This document shows positions 1 through 10,700 of a stretch of 64,000 nucleotides of DNA, piece after piece. Both the position numbers and the translations under genes were made by a program. The notes below the pieces were generated by a model, which was not told the origin of the DNA, searched no databases, and was given only the letters and a program-made list of their open reading frames with translations. Source of the stretch: Gammaproteobacteria bacterium (GTDB taxonomy: Bacteria; Pseudomonadota; Gammaproteobacteria; Natronospirales; REEB76); the NCBI GenBank assembly GCA_036383255.1, contig DASVOS010000010.1, positions 1 to 64,000 of the forward strand. The letters run 5' to 3'. Position 1 is the first letter of the stretch; every line of letters starts with the position of its first letter.

Positions 1-180
1 GGCGGGCGCGGCCGGCGCGGGCTGCGGCGCGGCCATCATGGGGGCCTGCATCATCATCGGCGCGGGCGCGGCGCTGTGGCGGCTGATGCGCACCGACTCC
101 TCGCCCTCGGTGATCTCGATCTCGGCGATGCCCGATTCCTCGAGCAGTTCGATGAGCTTCTTGACCTTGCGGATATCCAT
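1..180 (-). CDS. accB: Biotin carboxyl carrier protein of acetyl-CoA carboxylase (N-terminal part)
   Basis: Minus-strand start at 180; the gene runs off the left edge, so only about 60 N-terminal residues are present. They read [20 protein letters not shown], then a short acidic strand, then an Ala/Pro/Met-rich linker. That is the usual AccB layout ahead of the C-terminal biotinyl domain, which would carry the biotinylated lysine and is outside the window. AccB carries biotin between carboxylase and carboxyltransferase in the first step of fatty-acid synthesis. aroQ lies 43 bases upstream on the same strand, the common accB-aroQ pairing of gammaproteobacteria. Confidence 0.9.
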   Translation of the reverse strand, partial: MDIRKVKKLIELLEESGIAEIEITEGEESVRISRHSAAPAPMMMQAPMMAAPQPAPAAPA

Positions 181-223
181 GCGTCACCCCGTCGGGTTGG
201 TTCTTTATAGGAAAGGCGAAGGG

Positions 224-691
224 TCAGTTCTTGCCCTGGGCCGCGGGCGGCATCTGCTGCAGGCGGCGCGCCGCCGCCGTCAGGGCCAGCTCGTAACCCA
301 GGGCACCGCAGCCGCTGATGCAGCCGACCGCGATGTCCGTGAAATAGGAATGGCGGCGGAAGTGCTCGCGCCGGTAAGGGTTGCTGATGTGCACTTCGAT
401 GAAGGGCAGGGCCACCGCCAGCAGCGCGTCCCGCAGGGCGACGCTGGTGTGGGTGTAGCCGCCGGGGTTGAACAGCATCATGGCGGTGCCGTCGGAAGCC
501 GCCTTCTGGATGCGGTCGATCAGCTCGCCCTCGTGGTTGCTCTGGTAGCTGTCCAGCTCGTGGCCTAGCCCCGAGGCGAGCCCCTTGAGGTGCTTCTCGA
601 TGGCGGCGAGGGTGTCCGGCCCGTAGAGATGGGGCTCCCGCTTGCCCAACAGGTTAAGGTTGGGGCCATTGAGTAACAGGATCTGGGCCAC
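224..691 (-). CDS. aroQ: Type II 3-dehydroquinate dehydratase
   Basis: 155 residues, normal length for the small dodecameric type II enzyme, which dehydrates 3-dehydroquinate to 3-dehydroshikimate in the shikimate pathway. Family landmarks are present: the N-terminal [16 protein letters not shown] loop with the catalytic-region arginine, [11 protein letters not shown], the [16 protein letters not shown] segment, and [14 protein letters not shown] with the conserved His near the active site. It is cytoplasmic. The gene precedes accB on the same strand and probably shares its transcript. No other family fits this motif set. Confidence 0.95.
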   Translation of the reverse strand: MAQILLLNGPNLNLLGKREPHLYGPDTLAAIEKHLKGLASGLGHELDSYQSNHEGELIDRIQKAASDGTAMMLFNPGGYTHTSVALRDALLAVALPFIEVHISNPYRREHFRRHSYFTDIAVGCISGCGALGYELALTAAARRLQQMPPAAQGKN

Positions 692-1025
692 GACTACCTC
701 GTTTTTGTACGACTTGGCGGCACGTTCGCCGCCGATCGGAACAGGCTCCCTTTCACTCCGGAGCCTATCCGAGGCCGCTGGTTTTTAGGGGCGGCCCGTC
801 TTCGGGACCTGCATTCTAGGGCAGGCCCTCTCTTACCAAGATTTCGGAGGTTATCCGAAGATAGCCCGATTTAACAGCTCATTTGCCCCGTTTTGGCTGG
901 AGCTTCATGGCTGTGGCGGAGGTCTCCCACCCCCTTGAGCCGGGCCAGGATTAATTGTGGGTCATGGCAGGGGATTTGTCTACCCACGAACCTGAAGAAA
1001 GCCGTCCGTTCGTGGAAGATAGGTG
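692..1025. other. Intergenic stretch upstream of aroQ
   Basis: About 330 bases between the aroQ start and the end of the TlpA-like gene. No reading frame with a credible protein or ribosome binding site was seen. It probably contains the aroQ-accB promoter on the minus strand, but no unambiguous -35/-10 pair could be picked. Confidence 0.4.
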
Positions 1026-1694
1026 TTATTTAGCCGTGGTTCGGGTTTCGGTGGCCGGCATGGGCGCCACATGGGTGGCGGCGGGCACGTTGCCGGCGCC
1101 CACCGGCACCAGGGCCATCCGCACCAGCTGTTCCGCCTCCTTGGGGTCCAGCTGGCCCGGGTAGAGCTTCAGCACGTGGCCCTGGCGATCCAGCAGCACG
1201 CTGAAGGGCAGGCCGATCAGGTTGCCGCCGAAGCCCGCCACCATGCGGTTCACGCTCTCGTCCCCCATCAGCATCGGGTAGTTCACCACCGCGATCTTGT
1301 CGAGGTAGGCCTTCACGTCCTTCTCCGCCACCTCGTCCGTGGCGATGCCCACCACCTGCAGCCCCTGGGCGGAGTATTCCGCCTGCAGGTGCACCAAGAG
1401 CGGGATCTCCTCGCGGCAGGGCGCGCACCAGGTGGCCCAGTAGTTCACCAGCAGCACCTTGCCGTGCCACTCGTTCAGCGCGTGGTTGCCGCTCTGGTTC
1501 AGGCCCTCGTACTTCGCGCCCAGCGCCTCGTCCATGGTCATGGGGCGCACCGCCGTCTGCGGCTGCGCCACCGGCGTGCCGTCGGTGGGGGCGGGGCCGG
1601 TCATGGGCGCGAGCCACTGGTACACGCCGAAGCCGGCGGCCGCGGCGGCCACCAGCAGGAGCACGATCAGGGGCATGTGGCGGGGCTGCTGCAT
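1026..1694 (-). CDS. TlpA-family membrane-anchored thioredoxin-like protein
   Basis: 222 residues. An N-terminal hydrophobic segment (about residues 8-28) acts as signal anchor, so the body is periplasmic. The thioredoxin-like domain holds the redox motif WCAPC in the context NYWATWCAPCREEIP, followed by a conserved cis-proline-type region near IGLPFSVLLD. TlpA/ResA proteins use reducing power to keep periplasmic cysteines reduced, for example in cytochrome c assembly. It lies directly downstream of dsbD on the same strand; DsbD is the usual electron donor for such proteins. The start at 1694 has an AGGGA ribosome site. Substrate unknown. Confidence 0.85.
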   Translation of the reverse strand: MQQPRHMPLIVLLLVAAAAAGFGVYQWLAPMTGPAPTDGTPVAQPQTAVRPMTMDEALGAKYEGLNQSGNHALNEWHGKVLLVNYWATWCAPCREEIPLLVHLQAEYSAQGLQVVGIATDEVAEKDVKAYLDKIAVVNYPMLMGDESVNRMVAGFGGNLIGLPFSVLLDRQGHVLKLYPGQLDPKEAEQLVRMALVPVGAGNVPAATHVAPMPATETRTTAK

Positions 1695-1749
1695 ACGGGG
1701 TCCCTAGGTTGCGATGCGGGAAATTAGCACAGGCGGCAAATCACCAGCA

Positions 1750-1771
1750 CACCGCGGCCAGCGCCGCGGTG
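1750..1771 (-). terminator. GC-rich hairpin between dsbD and the TlpA-like gene
   Basis: Nine-base perfect stem CACCGCGGC / GCCGCGGTG with a CAGC loop, 21 bases beyond the dsbD stop. No T-run follows on the minus strand, so it may be an attenuator or processing hairpin and not a full terminator. Confidence 0.3.
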
Positions 1772-1791
1772 CAGCAGCGTCTGCCCGGAGG

Positions 1792-4050
1792 TCAGCGGTT
1801 GGCGCCTAGCGCGGCGTCCACCCGCTTCATGAAGTCGTCCGCGTCCAGGTAACCGACCACGCGGTAGTCCTTGAGTTCCAGGCCGTCGGTGCCGAAGAAC
1901 ATCACGCTCGGCGGGCCGAAGATGCCGAAGCGCTTGTAGAGCGCCTTGTCGTCCTCGTCGTTCGCCGTCACGTCCGCCTGCAGCAGCACCGCGTCCTTCA
2001 GCGCCGCCTGCACCCTGGGGTCGCTGTAGGTCTGGTGGTCCAGCTCCTTGCAGGAGACGCACCAGTCCGCATAGAAATCCAGCATCACCGGCTTGCCGGC
2101 GGCGGCAGCGATGGCGATCTCCCGGTCCAGGTCCCCGGTGCTCTTGATGCGCTTGAAAGGCAGCGGGCTCTCGCTAGTGGGCCCGGCCGTCGCGCCGGCA
2201 GGCGCCTGCGCGGCCGCCGCCACCGTGCCCGGCACCGCGAACCGCGCCAGCGGGCGGAAGGGATCGTCCGCGCCCATGGCCGCGCCCACCAAGAGGATCA
2301 GGCCGTACAGCAGCGCCAGGAGGCCGAGGCCCTTCCACAGGTGCTTCCAGCCGGCCTTGGCCTGCACCGGCTCCAGCGCGCCGAGGTAGATGCCGCACAC
2401 GATGGCGAGCGCCGCCCACAGGGCCAGCGTCACCGGGCCCGGCACCACCCGCGCCACGAACCAGATCGCGAGCGCCAGCATCACCACGCCGAACACGTGC
2501 TTCACCGTGTTCATCCAGGCGCCGGTCTTGGGCATCAGCCGCCCGGCGGAGGTGCCCACGATCAGCAGCGGCACGCCCATGCCGAGGCCCAGCGCGAACA
2601 GCGCGAGCCCGCCGCGCAGCGCCGAGCCCGTCTCGCCGATGAACACCAGCGCCGCCACTAGCGGCGCCGTGATGCAGGGGCCGCAGATCAGCGCCGAGAG
2701 CACGCCCATCACCGCCACGCCCACGAAGGCGCCGGACTTCTGCGCGTTGCTGTGGCGCGTGAGGTGGGTCTGGATGAATCCCGGCACCTGCAGCTCATAG
2801 AGGCCGAACATCGCCAGCGCCAGCGCCACGAACAGCGCGGCGAACGCGCCCAGCACCCAGGGGTTCTGCAGCGCGAGCTGGATGTTCGCGCCCAGGAGCC
2901 CCACGATCACGCCCGCCAGCGCGTAGGCCGAGGCCATGGCCAGCACGTAGGTGACCGAGAGGGCGAAGGCGCGGCCGGTGCTGATCTTGCCCTGGCCCAC
3001 GATGATGCCCGAGATGATCGGGATCATCGGCAGCACGCAGGGCGTGAACGTGAGCAGCATGCCCACGCCCAGGAACGTCAGCATCACCAGCAGCAGGCTG
3101 CCGTCCTTCAGGAGGTACGCGAGCCGGTCCTGCTCGGCCATCTGCGGCGCGCCGCCCGGGGCGGCGGCAGTGGTCTCGGTCGCCGTCCCGCCGGCGAGGT
3201 CGATGTCCTGGGTCTTGGTGATGGGCGGGTAGCAGAAGCCCGCTTCCGCGCAGCCCTGGTACACCGCCGTGAGGTTGAAGCGCGTGGCGCCGTTGCTCAG
3301 CGTCACCGGGACCAGCACGTCCACGTCGCTCTTGTAGATCTCGCTGGTGCCGAGGTAGGGATCGTTCTTGATCTCCCCCTCCGGGAAGTCCGGCGTGCCG
3401 AGCTGCACGTCCGGGTTGTCGCTCTTGATGCTGAACTTCTGCCGGTAGAGGTAGTAGCCCGGTGTCACCGCCCACTTCAGCTCCAGCGTGTTCGCGTCCT
3501 TGGTGGCGGCGCTGAACTTGAACACCTGGTCCGGCGGCGGGAAGCTGTTCTGGTCCGCCCCGCCGGAGACGAGGTCCGCCAGGTTAGGCGGGCTCACCTT
3601 GGAAGCGGCCGGCCCCGTGTCCGCGCCCGGCACTGCGTCCGGCGCCTCCAGCATCAGGTTCACGTGCTTGCGCTGGGGCGGGTAGCAGAAGCCCACCTCC
3701 GCGCAGCCCTGGTACACGAGCTCGAGGTCCAGCTTGCCGTCGCCCGTGTAGGGCATCGTGACCGTCACGCCCTTGTGGTAGACCGTCTGCTTGCCGAAGA
3801 ACTGATCGTTCTTGACCTCACCCTCCGGGAACTTCGGCTTGCCGAGACGGATGCCCGTGATGTGGCTCACGAACTGGAACTTGTCCTTATATAGGTAGTA
3901 TCCGGGCAGGATGTCCCAGTGCACCGAGAGCATGCCCGGCGTCGCGCTGGCGCTCACCTTATATACCTGGTCCGGGGGAAGTGGCTCGGTGCTCGCGGCG
4001 GAAGCGAGCAGGGGAAACAGGGCCAGCAGGGCGAGCAGCAGCTTTCTCAT
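1792..4050 (-). CDS. dsbD: Thiol:disulfide interchange protein DsbD with two N-terminal alpha domains
   Basis: 752 residues, longer than the usual roughly 570-600. Order: signal peptide (1-19); first DsbD-alpha domain (about 24-133) with QGCAEVGFCYPP near 114; second alpha domain (about 171-283) with QGCAEAGFCYPP near 254; an eight-segment membrane domain (about 315-590) with FTPCVLPMIP and a CGPCITAP segment; and a C-terminal thioredoxin domain with DFYADWCVSCKEL (C664/C667). DsbD passes electrons from cytoplasmic thioredoxin to periplasmic thiol proteins. Both alpha copies keep both redox cysteines. Upstream is cutA and downstream a TlpA-like partner. A fused duplicated alpha domain is the notable feature. 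Confidence 0.95.
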   Translation of the reverse strand: MRKLLLALLALFPLLASAASTEPLPPDQVYKVSASATPGMLSVHWDILPGYYLYKDKFQFVSHITGIRLGKPKFPEGEVKNDQFFGKQTVYHKGVTVTMPYTGDGKLDLELVYQGCAEVGFCYPPQRKHVNLMLEAPDAVPGADTGPAASKVSPPNLADLVSGGADQNSFPPPDQVFKFSAATKDANTLELKWAVTPGYYLYRQKFSIKSDNPDVQLGTPDFPEGEIKNDPYLGTSEIYKSDVDVLVPVTLSNGATRFNLTAVYQGCAEAGFCYPPITKTQDIDLAGGTATETTAAAPGGAPQMAEQDRLAYLLKDGSLLLVMLTFLGVGMLLTFTPCVLPMIPIISGIIVGQGKISTGRAFALSVTYVLAMASAYALAGVIVGLLGANIQLALQNPWVLGAFAALFVALALAMFGLYELQVPGFIQTHLTRHSNAQKSGAFVGVAVMGVLSALICGPCITAPLVAALVFIGETGSALRGGLALFALGLGMGVPLLIVGTSAGRLMPKTGAWMNTVKHVFGVVMLALAIWFVARVVPGPVTLALWAALAIVCGIYLGALEPVQAKAGWKHLWKGLGLLALLYGLILLVGAAMGADDPFRPLARFAVPGTVAAAAQAPAGATAGPTSESPLPFKRIKSTGDLDREIAIAAAAGKPVMLDFYADWCVSCKELDHQTYSDPRVQAALKDAVLLQADVTANDEDDKALYKRFGIFGPPSVMFFGTDGLELKDYRVVGYLDADDFMKRVDAALGANR

Positions 4051-4157
4051 CGGGGCCTTCCGTACACCCGGCAGGCCGGATGTGTAATGAGTGATACCTA
4101 TCTGAGGCTATGGGCCAAGCGTTTCAAGCCATTAGAGAGACAGCCGAAAGGCCGGTT

Positions 4158-4478
4158 TCATTTCGAGTTTTCCGTCAGCCACTTGAGATAGTCGGCGGAA
4201 GCGTGGGTGATGGGCATGGCGATGATCTCGGCCACGTCGTAAGGGTGCCTCGCCAGGATGCATTCCTTCACCTTCTCGAACTGGGACTCGGTGGTCTTGA
4301 TGATCAGCAGGCATTCCTGCTCCCGCTCCACCTTGCCCTCCCAGCGGAAGATCGAGGTCACGCCGGGCAGGAGGTTCACGCAGGCCGCCAGATGTTCCTC
4401 CACCAGAGCCTGGGCGATGGTCTCTCCTGACCCCAGGTCAGGGGTGGTGCAATGCATAAGTATATGATTTTCAGGCAT
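4158..4478 (-). CDS. cutA: Divalent-cation tolerance protein CutA
   Basis: 106 residues, typical of the small trimeric CutA family. Conserved landmarks: ETIAQALVEEHLAACVNLLPG, SIFRWEGKVEREQECLLIIKT, and the C-terminal HPYDVAEIIAMPI stretch. It is cytoplasmic; CutA is linked to copper tolerance but its biochemical role is not settled. The start at 4478 is preceded by GGGAGG at good spacing. It is the first gene of the minus-strand cutA-dsbD-tlpA block and is divergent from groES across a shared promoter region. Confidence 0.93.
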   Translation of the reverse strand: MPENHILMHCTTPDLGSGETIAQALVEEHLAACVNLLPGVTSIFRWEGKVEREQECLLIIKTTESQFEKVKECILARHPYDVAEIIAMPITHASADYLKWLTENSK

Positions 4479-4520
4479 ATATGCCTCCCGCGCCTCTAAG
4501 GGCGCCTCCCTGATAACCCC

Positions 4521-4548
4521 TTGACTCTCCAGGATTTGCCACTATTAT
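4521..4548 (+). promoter_or_regulatory. Sigma-70-type promoter of groES-groEL
   Basis: TTGACT (4521-4526) and TATTAT (4543-4548) are separated by 16 bases. This is close to the vegetative consensus and lies about 100 bases before groES. Its -10 box abuts the CIRCE operator. Confidence 0.75.
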
Positions 4549-4574
4549 TAGCACTCCGTTGAGGTGAGTGCCAA
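4548..4574 (+). promoter_or_regulatory. CIRCE operator (HrcA binding site)
   Basis: TTAGCACTC, nine bases, then GAGTGCCAA: the CIRCE inverted repeat with a single mismatch in the right arm (C for T). HrcA represses groESL through this element in bacteria that have it. The site overlaps the transcription start region of the promoter at 4521-4548. The hrcA gene itself is not in this window. Confidence 0.88.
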
Positions 4575-4644
4575 GGCAGTCCCTCAAGACCATTATGACC
4601 CCTTTAACCTGAAATTGATTTTGCTCTTTAAGGAGTTCGAGGCC

Positions 4645-4941
4645 ATGAAGATTCGTCCACTGCATGACCGGGTGATTATCAAGCGCCTGGAGTCGGAAAC
4701 CAAATCCGCCGGCGGCATCCTGATCCCCGACAGCGCCACCGAGAAGCCGAGCCGCGGCAAGGTCCTGGCCGTGGGCAAGGGCAAGGTGCTGGAGGACGGC
4801 AGCGTGCGTCCGCTCGACGTGAAGGTCGGCGACGAGGTGCTGTTCGGCAAGTACAGCGGCAACGAGATCAAGGACGGCAAGGATGAGCTGGTCGTCCTGC
4901 GCGAGGAAGACATCATGGGCGTGATCGAGGGCGGCAAGTAA
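4645..4941 (+). CDS. groES: Co-chaperonin GroES
   Basis: 98 residues starting [14 protein letters not shown] at 4645, with AAGGAG ten bases upstream. An in-frame upstream codon would give an extension with no family match, so it was rejected. The mobile loop ([21 protein letters not shown]) and roof-loop region are normal. Seven copies cap the GroEL ring and promote folding of cytoplasmic proteins. Transcribed with groEL, 51 bases downstream, from a CIRCE-controlled promoter. Confidence 0.97.
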   Translation: MKIRPLHDRVIIKRLESETKSAGGILIPDSATEKPSRGKVLAVGKGKVLEDGSVRPLDVKVGDEVLFGKYSGNEIKDGKDELVVLREEDIMGVIEGGK

Positions 4942-6624
<1,683 letters not shown>

Positions 6625-6677
6625 CGAAGTCCAGTCGCTCCCAAAACAGACCGAGAAATTCGGCTGTGAAGAAAGAC

Positions 6678-6709
6678 AAGAAGCCCAGCGAAAGCTGGGC
6701 TTCTTTTTT
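6678..6709 (+). terminator. Rho-independent terminator of groES-groEL
   Basis: Twelve-base perfect stem AAGAAGCCCAGC / GCTGGGCTTCTT with a GAAA loop, ending in a T-run. It lies 54 bases after the groEL stop. Confidence 0.93.
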
Positions 6710-6741
6710 CTCTATAAGAAATTCGGGATTTATTTCCCGTC

Positions 6742-6761
6742 ATACCGGCGAAGGCCGGTAT
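6742..6761. repeat. REP-like palindrome
   Basis: ATACCGGC, GAAG loop, GCCGGTAT: a perfect eight-base stem embedded in GTCATACCGGCGAAGGCC, a form scattered between genes in many proteobacteria. Only one copy was noticed in this window, so its repeat status rests on known examples elsewhere. Confidence 0.5.
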
Positions 6762-6828
6762 CCAGCTTCAGATAGATTCTTAGACCTCGACATCCCTGTC
6801 CTGTTTTCGCCCCCTCCGGGCGGGGCGA

Positions 6829-6854
6829 GGCACCTTTGTTTCGGTAAAGGTGCC
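6829..6854. repeat. Inverted repeat in the island border
   Basis: GGCACCTTT and AAAGGTGCC, nine-base perfect arms around an eight-base loop. No T-run follows, so it is more likely part of a dispersed intergenic repeat than a terminator. Confidence 0.4.
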
Positions 6855-7222
6855 CCAAACCACTCTCCCGGAGCGCGGGCCGCCGAAGCGGCAGCTACCC
6901 TGCGCGCTGGACTTCGCTACGGAGTCCCGCATACGGCATATCCCTATACCGCGTACGGGAGCGCCGCCATCCTTGGGCGGCGCCCCTGCCGGGCTGCCCG
7001 TGCTCAGCCCAGTGCTCGGCGCGCGCTACGGGCGGGAGCTCTGCCATAATCTATTCTCACTGAAACTTAACCTGTATCTAATTACAGCTACTAATATAAG
7101 CTATTGATTTAATTGAATATTAAATGATTATTTTCGCAACACATTGAGAATTTTATCAAGGTTCCCCAATATAGCTCACATGGTTGCTGGCGGGAGGCCG
7201 CAATGGTCATACTGCGCGTCCA

Positions 7223-7729
7223 ATGAGCGACAAGAAGCCCTTCTCCCCCCACCATGTCCGGGAGGCGTTCAGCCTAACCGAGCATGAACTTCGCCTTTGG
7301 CGGACCGCACTTCCCCCCTTTGCTCATATTCAGCTTAAGGCGGGGCAAGACCTGGGTTTTTCTTACGGCCAATTACTTGGATTTGGAATCATTACTCGTT
7401 TGGTCAAGAAAATTGGGCTATCCCCCAATCAATTGACCGAAGTGTCAGCCGCAATATTTGAGCACTGCAGTTCAACGCTCTGGGAACAGATTGCCCGTGA
7501 GTCGCTTCGCCTCACGATAGATCTGGAAAATGGAAATGCGACGACTGTCGGTTTCATCACAGGAAGAGATAGAAATGCCTTGACTGCAGCTCCTGCAGCA
7601 GTTTTGTCATTACCATTGGGCGCGGTAATCGTGGCCGTGCAGGATTATCTGTATCACGCTGGATTTACGCCAATTAAACAACAACTTGACTTGCGCTATT
7701 TGAACTCCGTAACGGGGGCAAAGCCATGA
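7223..7729 (+). CDS. MerR-like winged-helix protein, first gene of the restriction-modification unit
   Basis: 168 residues from ATG 7223; an upstream TTG start would add 13 residues with no support. The N-terminal 70 residues follow a MerR-like plan: FSPHHVREAFSLTEHELRLW (entry helices), a short hairpin, then FSYGQLLGFGIITRLVKKIG and an LSPNQL turn. The remainder is unassigned. Its stop overlaps the methyltransferase start (ATGA at 7726), implying co-translation. A regulator or controller for the unit is inferred; classical controllers are XRE-type, so this would be atypical. AT-rich like its neighbours. No close family was recognised with certainty. Confidence 0.7.
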   Translation: MSDKKPFSPHHVREAFSLTEHELRLWRTALPPFAHIQLKAGQDLGFSYGQLLGFGIITRLVKKIGLSPNQLTEVSAAIFEHCSSTLWEQIARESLRLTIDLENGNATTVGFITGRDRNALTAAPAAVLSLPLGAVIVAVQDYLYHAGFTPIKQQLDLRYLNSVTGAKP

Positions 7730-10700
7730 AGCAAGTCACCGCAGCGCTCCTACAAAGATTGGGTTACTCCGGGTCTCGAGGATTCGTCCCATCGGAACGC
7801 TTTGGCACAATGCGAGCAAATCGACACGTGCTGCTTCAGGCTCAAGAGCGAGTCGGTGTTATTGGCGTATTCGGAATATTTGGAAAACGAGAGGATACGC
7901 ACGAGTATTTCACGCCCATTGTATACATAGCCGAATGTGAGTCAGCGAAAGCGCGGGAACACCATAAGGCGGTGTGGAATCAAGGCGTGGTTCCTTATCT
8001 GTTGCTGATTACAGATGAGGAAATTTTGCTCTGCGAAGGATTCCGGTTCTCAAATAGAGAAATTGGCAACAACAATTGGCCGGGTCTACTGGAGCGTACT
8101 TCTCACAATTCTCTGTATCTACAGTCGGGATTGCCCTCGTACTTGAAGTGGCTGTCTGCTTACGAGCTTCAGTCTTCAATCTTCTGGCGCGATAGACAGG
8201 TAGGAAATATAGACATTTCCGGCCGTGTTGATTATCAGCTGCTTAATGGTCTCGACGCGCTCACTGACTGCCTTACCAAAGCAGAAGGAGTCCTTGCGGA
8301 CCGCAATTTGCGACCGCTAGATGTTGAATCAGCACACGCTTTAATTGGGCGAGTTCTCTATTTGTATTTTTTGCATGATAAAGGCCTTCTTTCTAACAAT
8401 TGGAGAGCAGACGCCTTTCCTGGAATTAATTTTGATCAAGCGTCCGGCTGGGATGCCGAACAATTCTGGCAATTATCAGACGAAATTGATTCAGTGTTTA
8501 ATGGCAGTGTATTTCCGTTGTCAGCGTCAAAGAGAAAGCGCATTGAGAAAGGGCATATTGAGTTTGCACAAATAGGCCTGAGATATGCAGATAGTTTGGG
8601 AACGGCTGGTTTTCAAAACCGTCTAGACCTATTTGACTACGATTTTTCAACCCTTCGAATTGAGACCTTGTCTTCGGTCTATGAGCAATTCTTACGTGGC
8701 TACGGTGAAGATGCGCAGAGAAAACTCGGGGCCTACTACACGCCGCCATTCTTAGTTGACTATGTCCTTAGCACGGTAGAGGAAAACGTACCTCTCGAGA
8801 GAGGCGTAAGAATCCTGGACGGGGCGGCTGGCTCAGGCGCCTTCCTGGTCGCCGCTTATCGCCGAATAATCGAGTCGACACTTGGGGCAAGTCGACACTC
8901 GCTGCCAATTCGCGATCTTCAATCTATTCTCAAAGAAAGTATCTTTGGTTACGAGTTATCGGCCGATGCATGTCATGTCACATGTTTCAACTTGTATCTG
9001 ACGCTCCTGGACTATGTAGAAGAAGCTGACCTGCGCCAGTTGCTATCTCAGAAAGGCCGCAAGAAAGTTTTTCCAGCTTTACTTGACACGAATGTTGTAA
9101 ACGCTGATTTCTTTGATCGGCGCAACGAGAATCGATCTAAGTTTGACGTTGTCGTTGGAAATCCGCCCTGGAAGGCCATTGATGCTAACCAAGACAAAGT
9201 GGCTGACCGATACCTAAAGATTCATTTCGCAGAGCAACCCATCGGAGAGCGGCAACTAGCAGAGTTATTCGTTTGGCGATATTTAACTACGTTTCTTAGC
9301 AAAAATGGTGTTGCCGGACTATTGATGCCGAGCAAATCATTCTACAACCCAGCATCTCGAGCATTTCGTACTGCTTTGGCGAGAGCGAGCACACTAATAG
9401 GTGTCGCGGACTTTTCTAATCTCCGGCATGTAATGTTTGAACGCGCGGTGCATCCTACGATGGCGCTTTTCTTTAGGAAAAAGGATCCCGCCACAGACGA
9501 TTCGGTGTGGCACTTTTCTCCTATACGAGCAGAGCAACCAGGCGCCGTAGCTCGTTCTAATGACAAGACGCGGATGTGGACTCTTTTCATTGACGAGGCC
9601 GCGGTTCAAGTCACCCCATATTCGGCAATCGAAAGGGAGCCAGACATCTGGTCTCGCCTTGCTTGGCAAAAACCTATTGACAGGCTATTAATGAATTATT
9701 TTTGCGACTTGGCGGCGCATCGCTATTCAAACTTAGAAACCTGCGCTAGGAAATTAGATATCTCGATAGCCCGCGGAGGAAACTCCTCTGATACAGGAGT
9801 GCCAGATAAATATATTCTGACTGCAAGACCCAGTGATGATACCTACTTCCTTCATCATCTAAAGCTGAAGTCGGTAACACGGTCTCTTTTCCCCGCGTCG
9901 TCATCAAGTATTGTGCCGCTACCACAAATCATATCGAGACGAGCGAGAGGAACCTACAAGCAAAAATTCCAAGGACCTCTTATTTTGTTGCCCCGCTCGC
10001 TTGCTGACGTCTATTACGTTGACGCCGACATAGCCTATAACAGCTCTTTTATTGGCTTGAGTACGAAAACAAGCTCCAGCCACGAGTTTTTGGAAGCGCT
10101 GAGCAAATACTTGAGTTCAAAAGTTGCCAAATATTTCCTTATCCTTCGTTCAACTCGCTTCCTGGTCGACAGACCGAATATTGAGCCAATGATACTTGGG
10201 CAATTGCCCATCCCCTTTGCAGAGGACGGGGTTTTGCAACAACAGTTAATTGCAGCAGATAGGTCTCAGGTAGATCAGATTGTATTTGACGCTTTGAAAC
10301 TCACCCCTGAGTACCGTCTCGCAGTTGATGAATTTTTGAAATTGCGTTCTCAATTTGCGGATGGTCGAATACCCGACGAAGCCACACGCCAAGTCACGTC
10401 TGCCGAATTGCATGAATACTCCAAGTTTCTCAGTTCAGATTTGGATCGGTGGTTGGGCCGAGAAGCTAGCTATACCATCCGGATAATTGAAGCTCGGAAT
10501 CGAGGTGTATGTTTGGTCAAGGCCGCCTACAGAGATGCGGGGGGCGGACGCAGAAATGACATTGCTGCGGATGCCGATTTAGAAGCCTGGCTTGATCAAC
10601 ATATCCGAAATGGTTTGAGCTCACTCAGCAATAGCAGTGCTGTAATTCGGGATCAAAGTAGTGCGTCGATTTACCTCGTAAAGCCGCTTGAATTTATGCA

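Larger units (their letters stand above)
6710..7222. other. Non-coding repeat-bearing border between core and island
   Basis: About 510 bases without a credible gene. The first part is GC-rich and holds two hairpins (6742-6761 and 6829-6854). From about 7060 the base composition turns sharply AT-rich and remains so into the restriction-modification genes, which marks the left edge of acquired DNA. Short open frames here resemble translated repeat sequence and were not called. Confidence 0.55.

Noticed and set aside
6666-7107. Open frames in the groEL-island border
   Set aside because: They translate intergenic repeat sequence, lack ribosome sites and cross hairpins.
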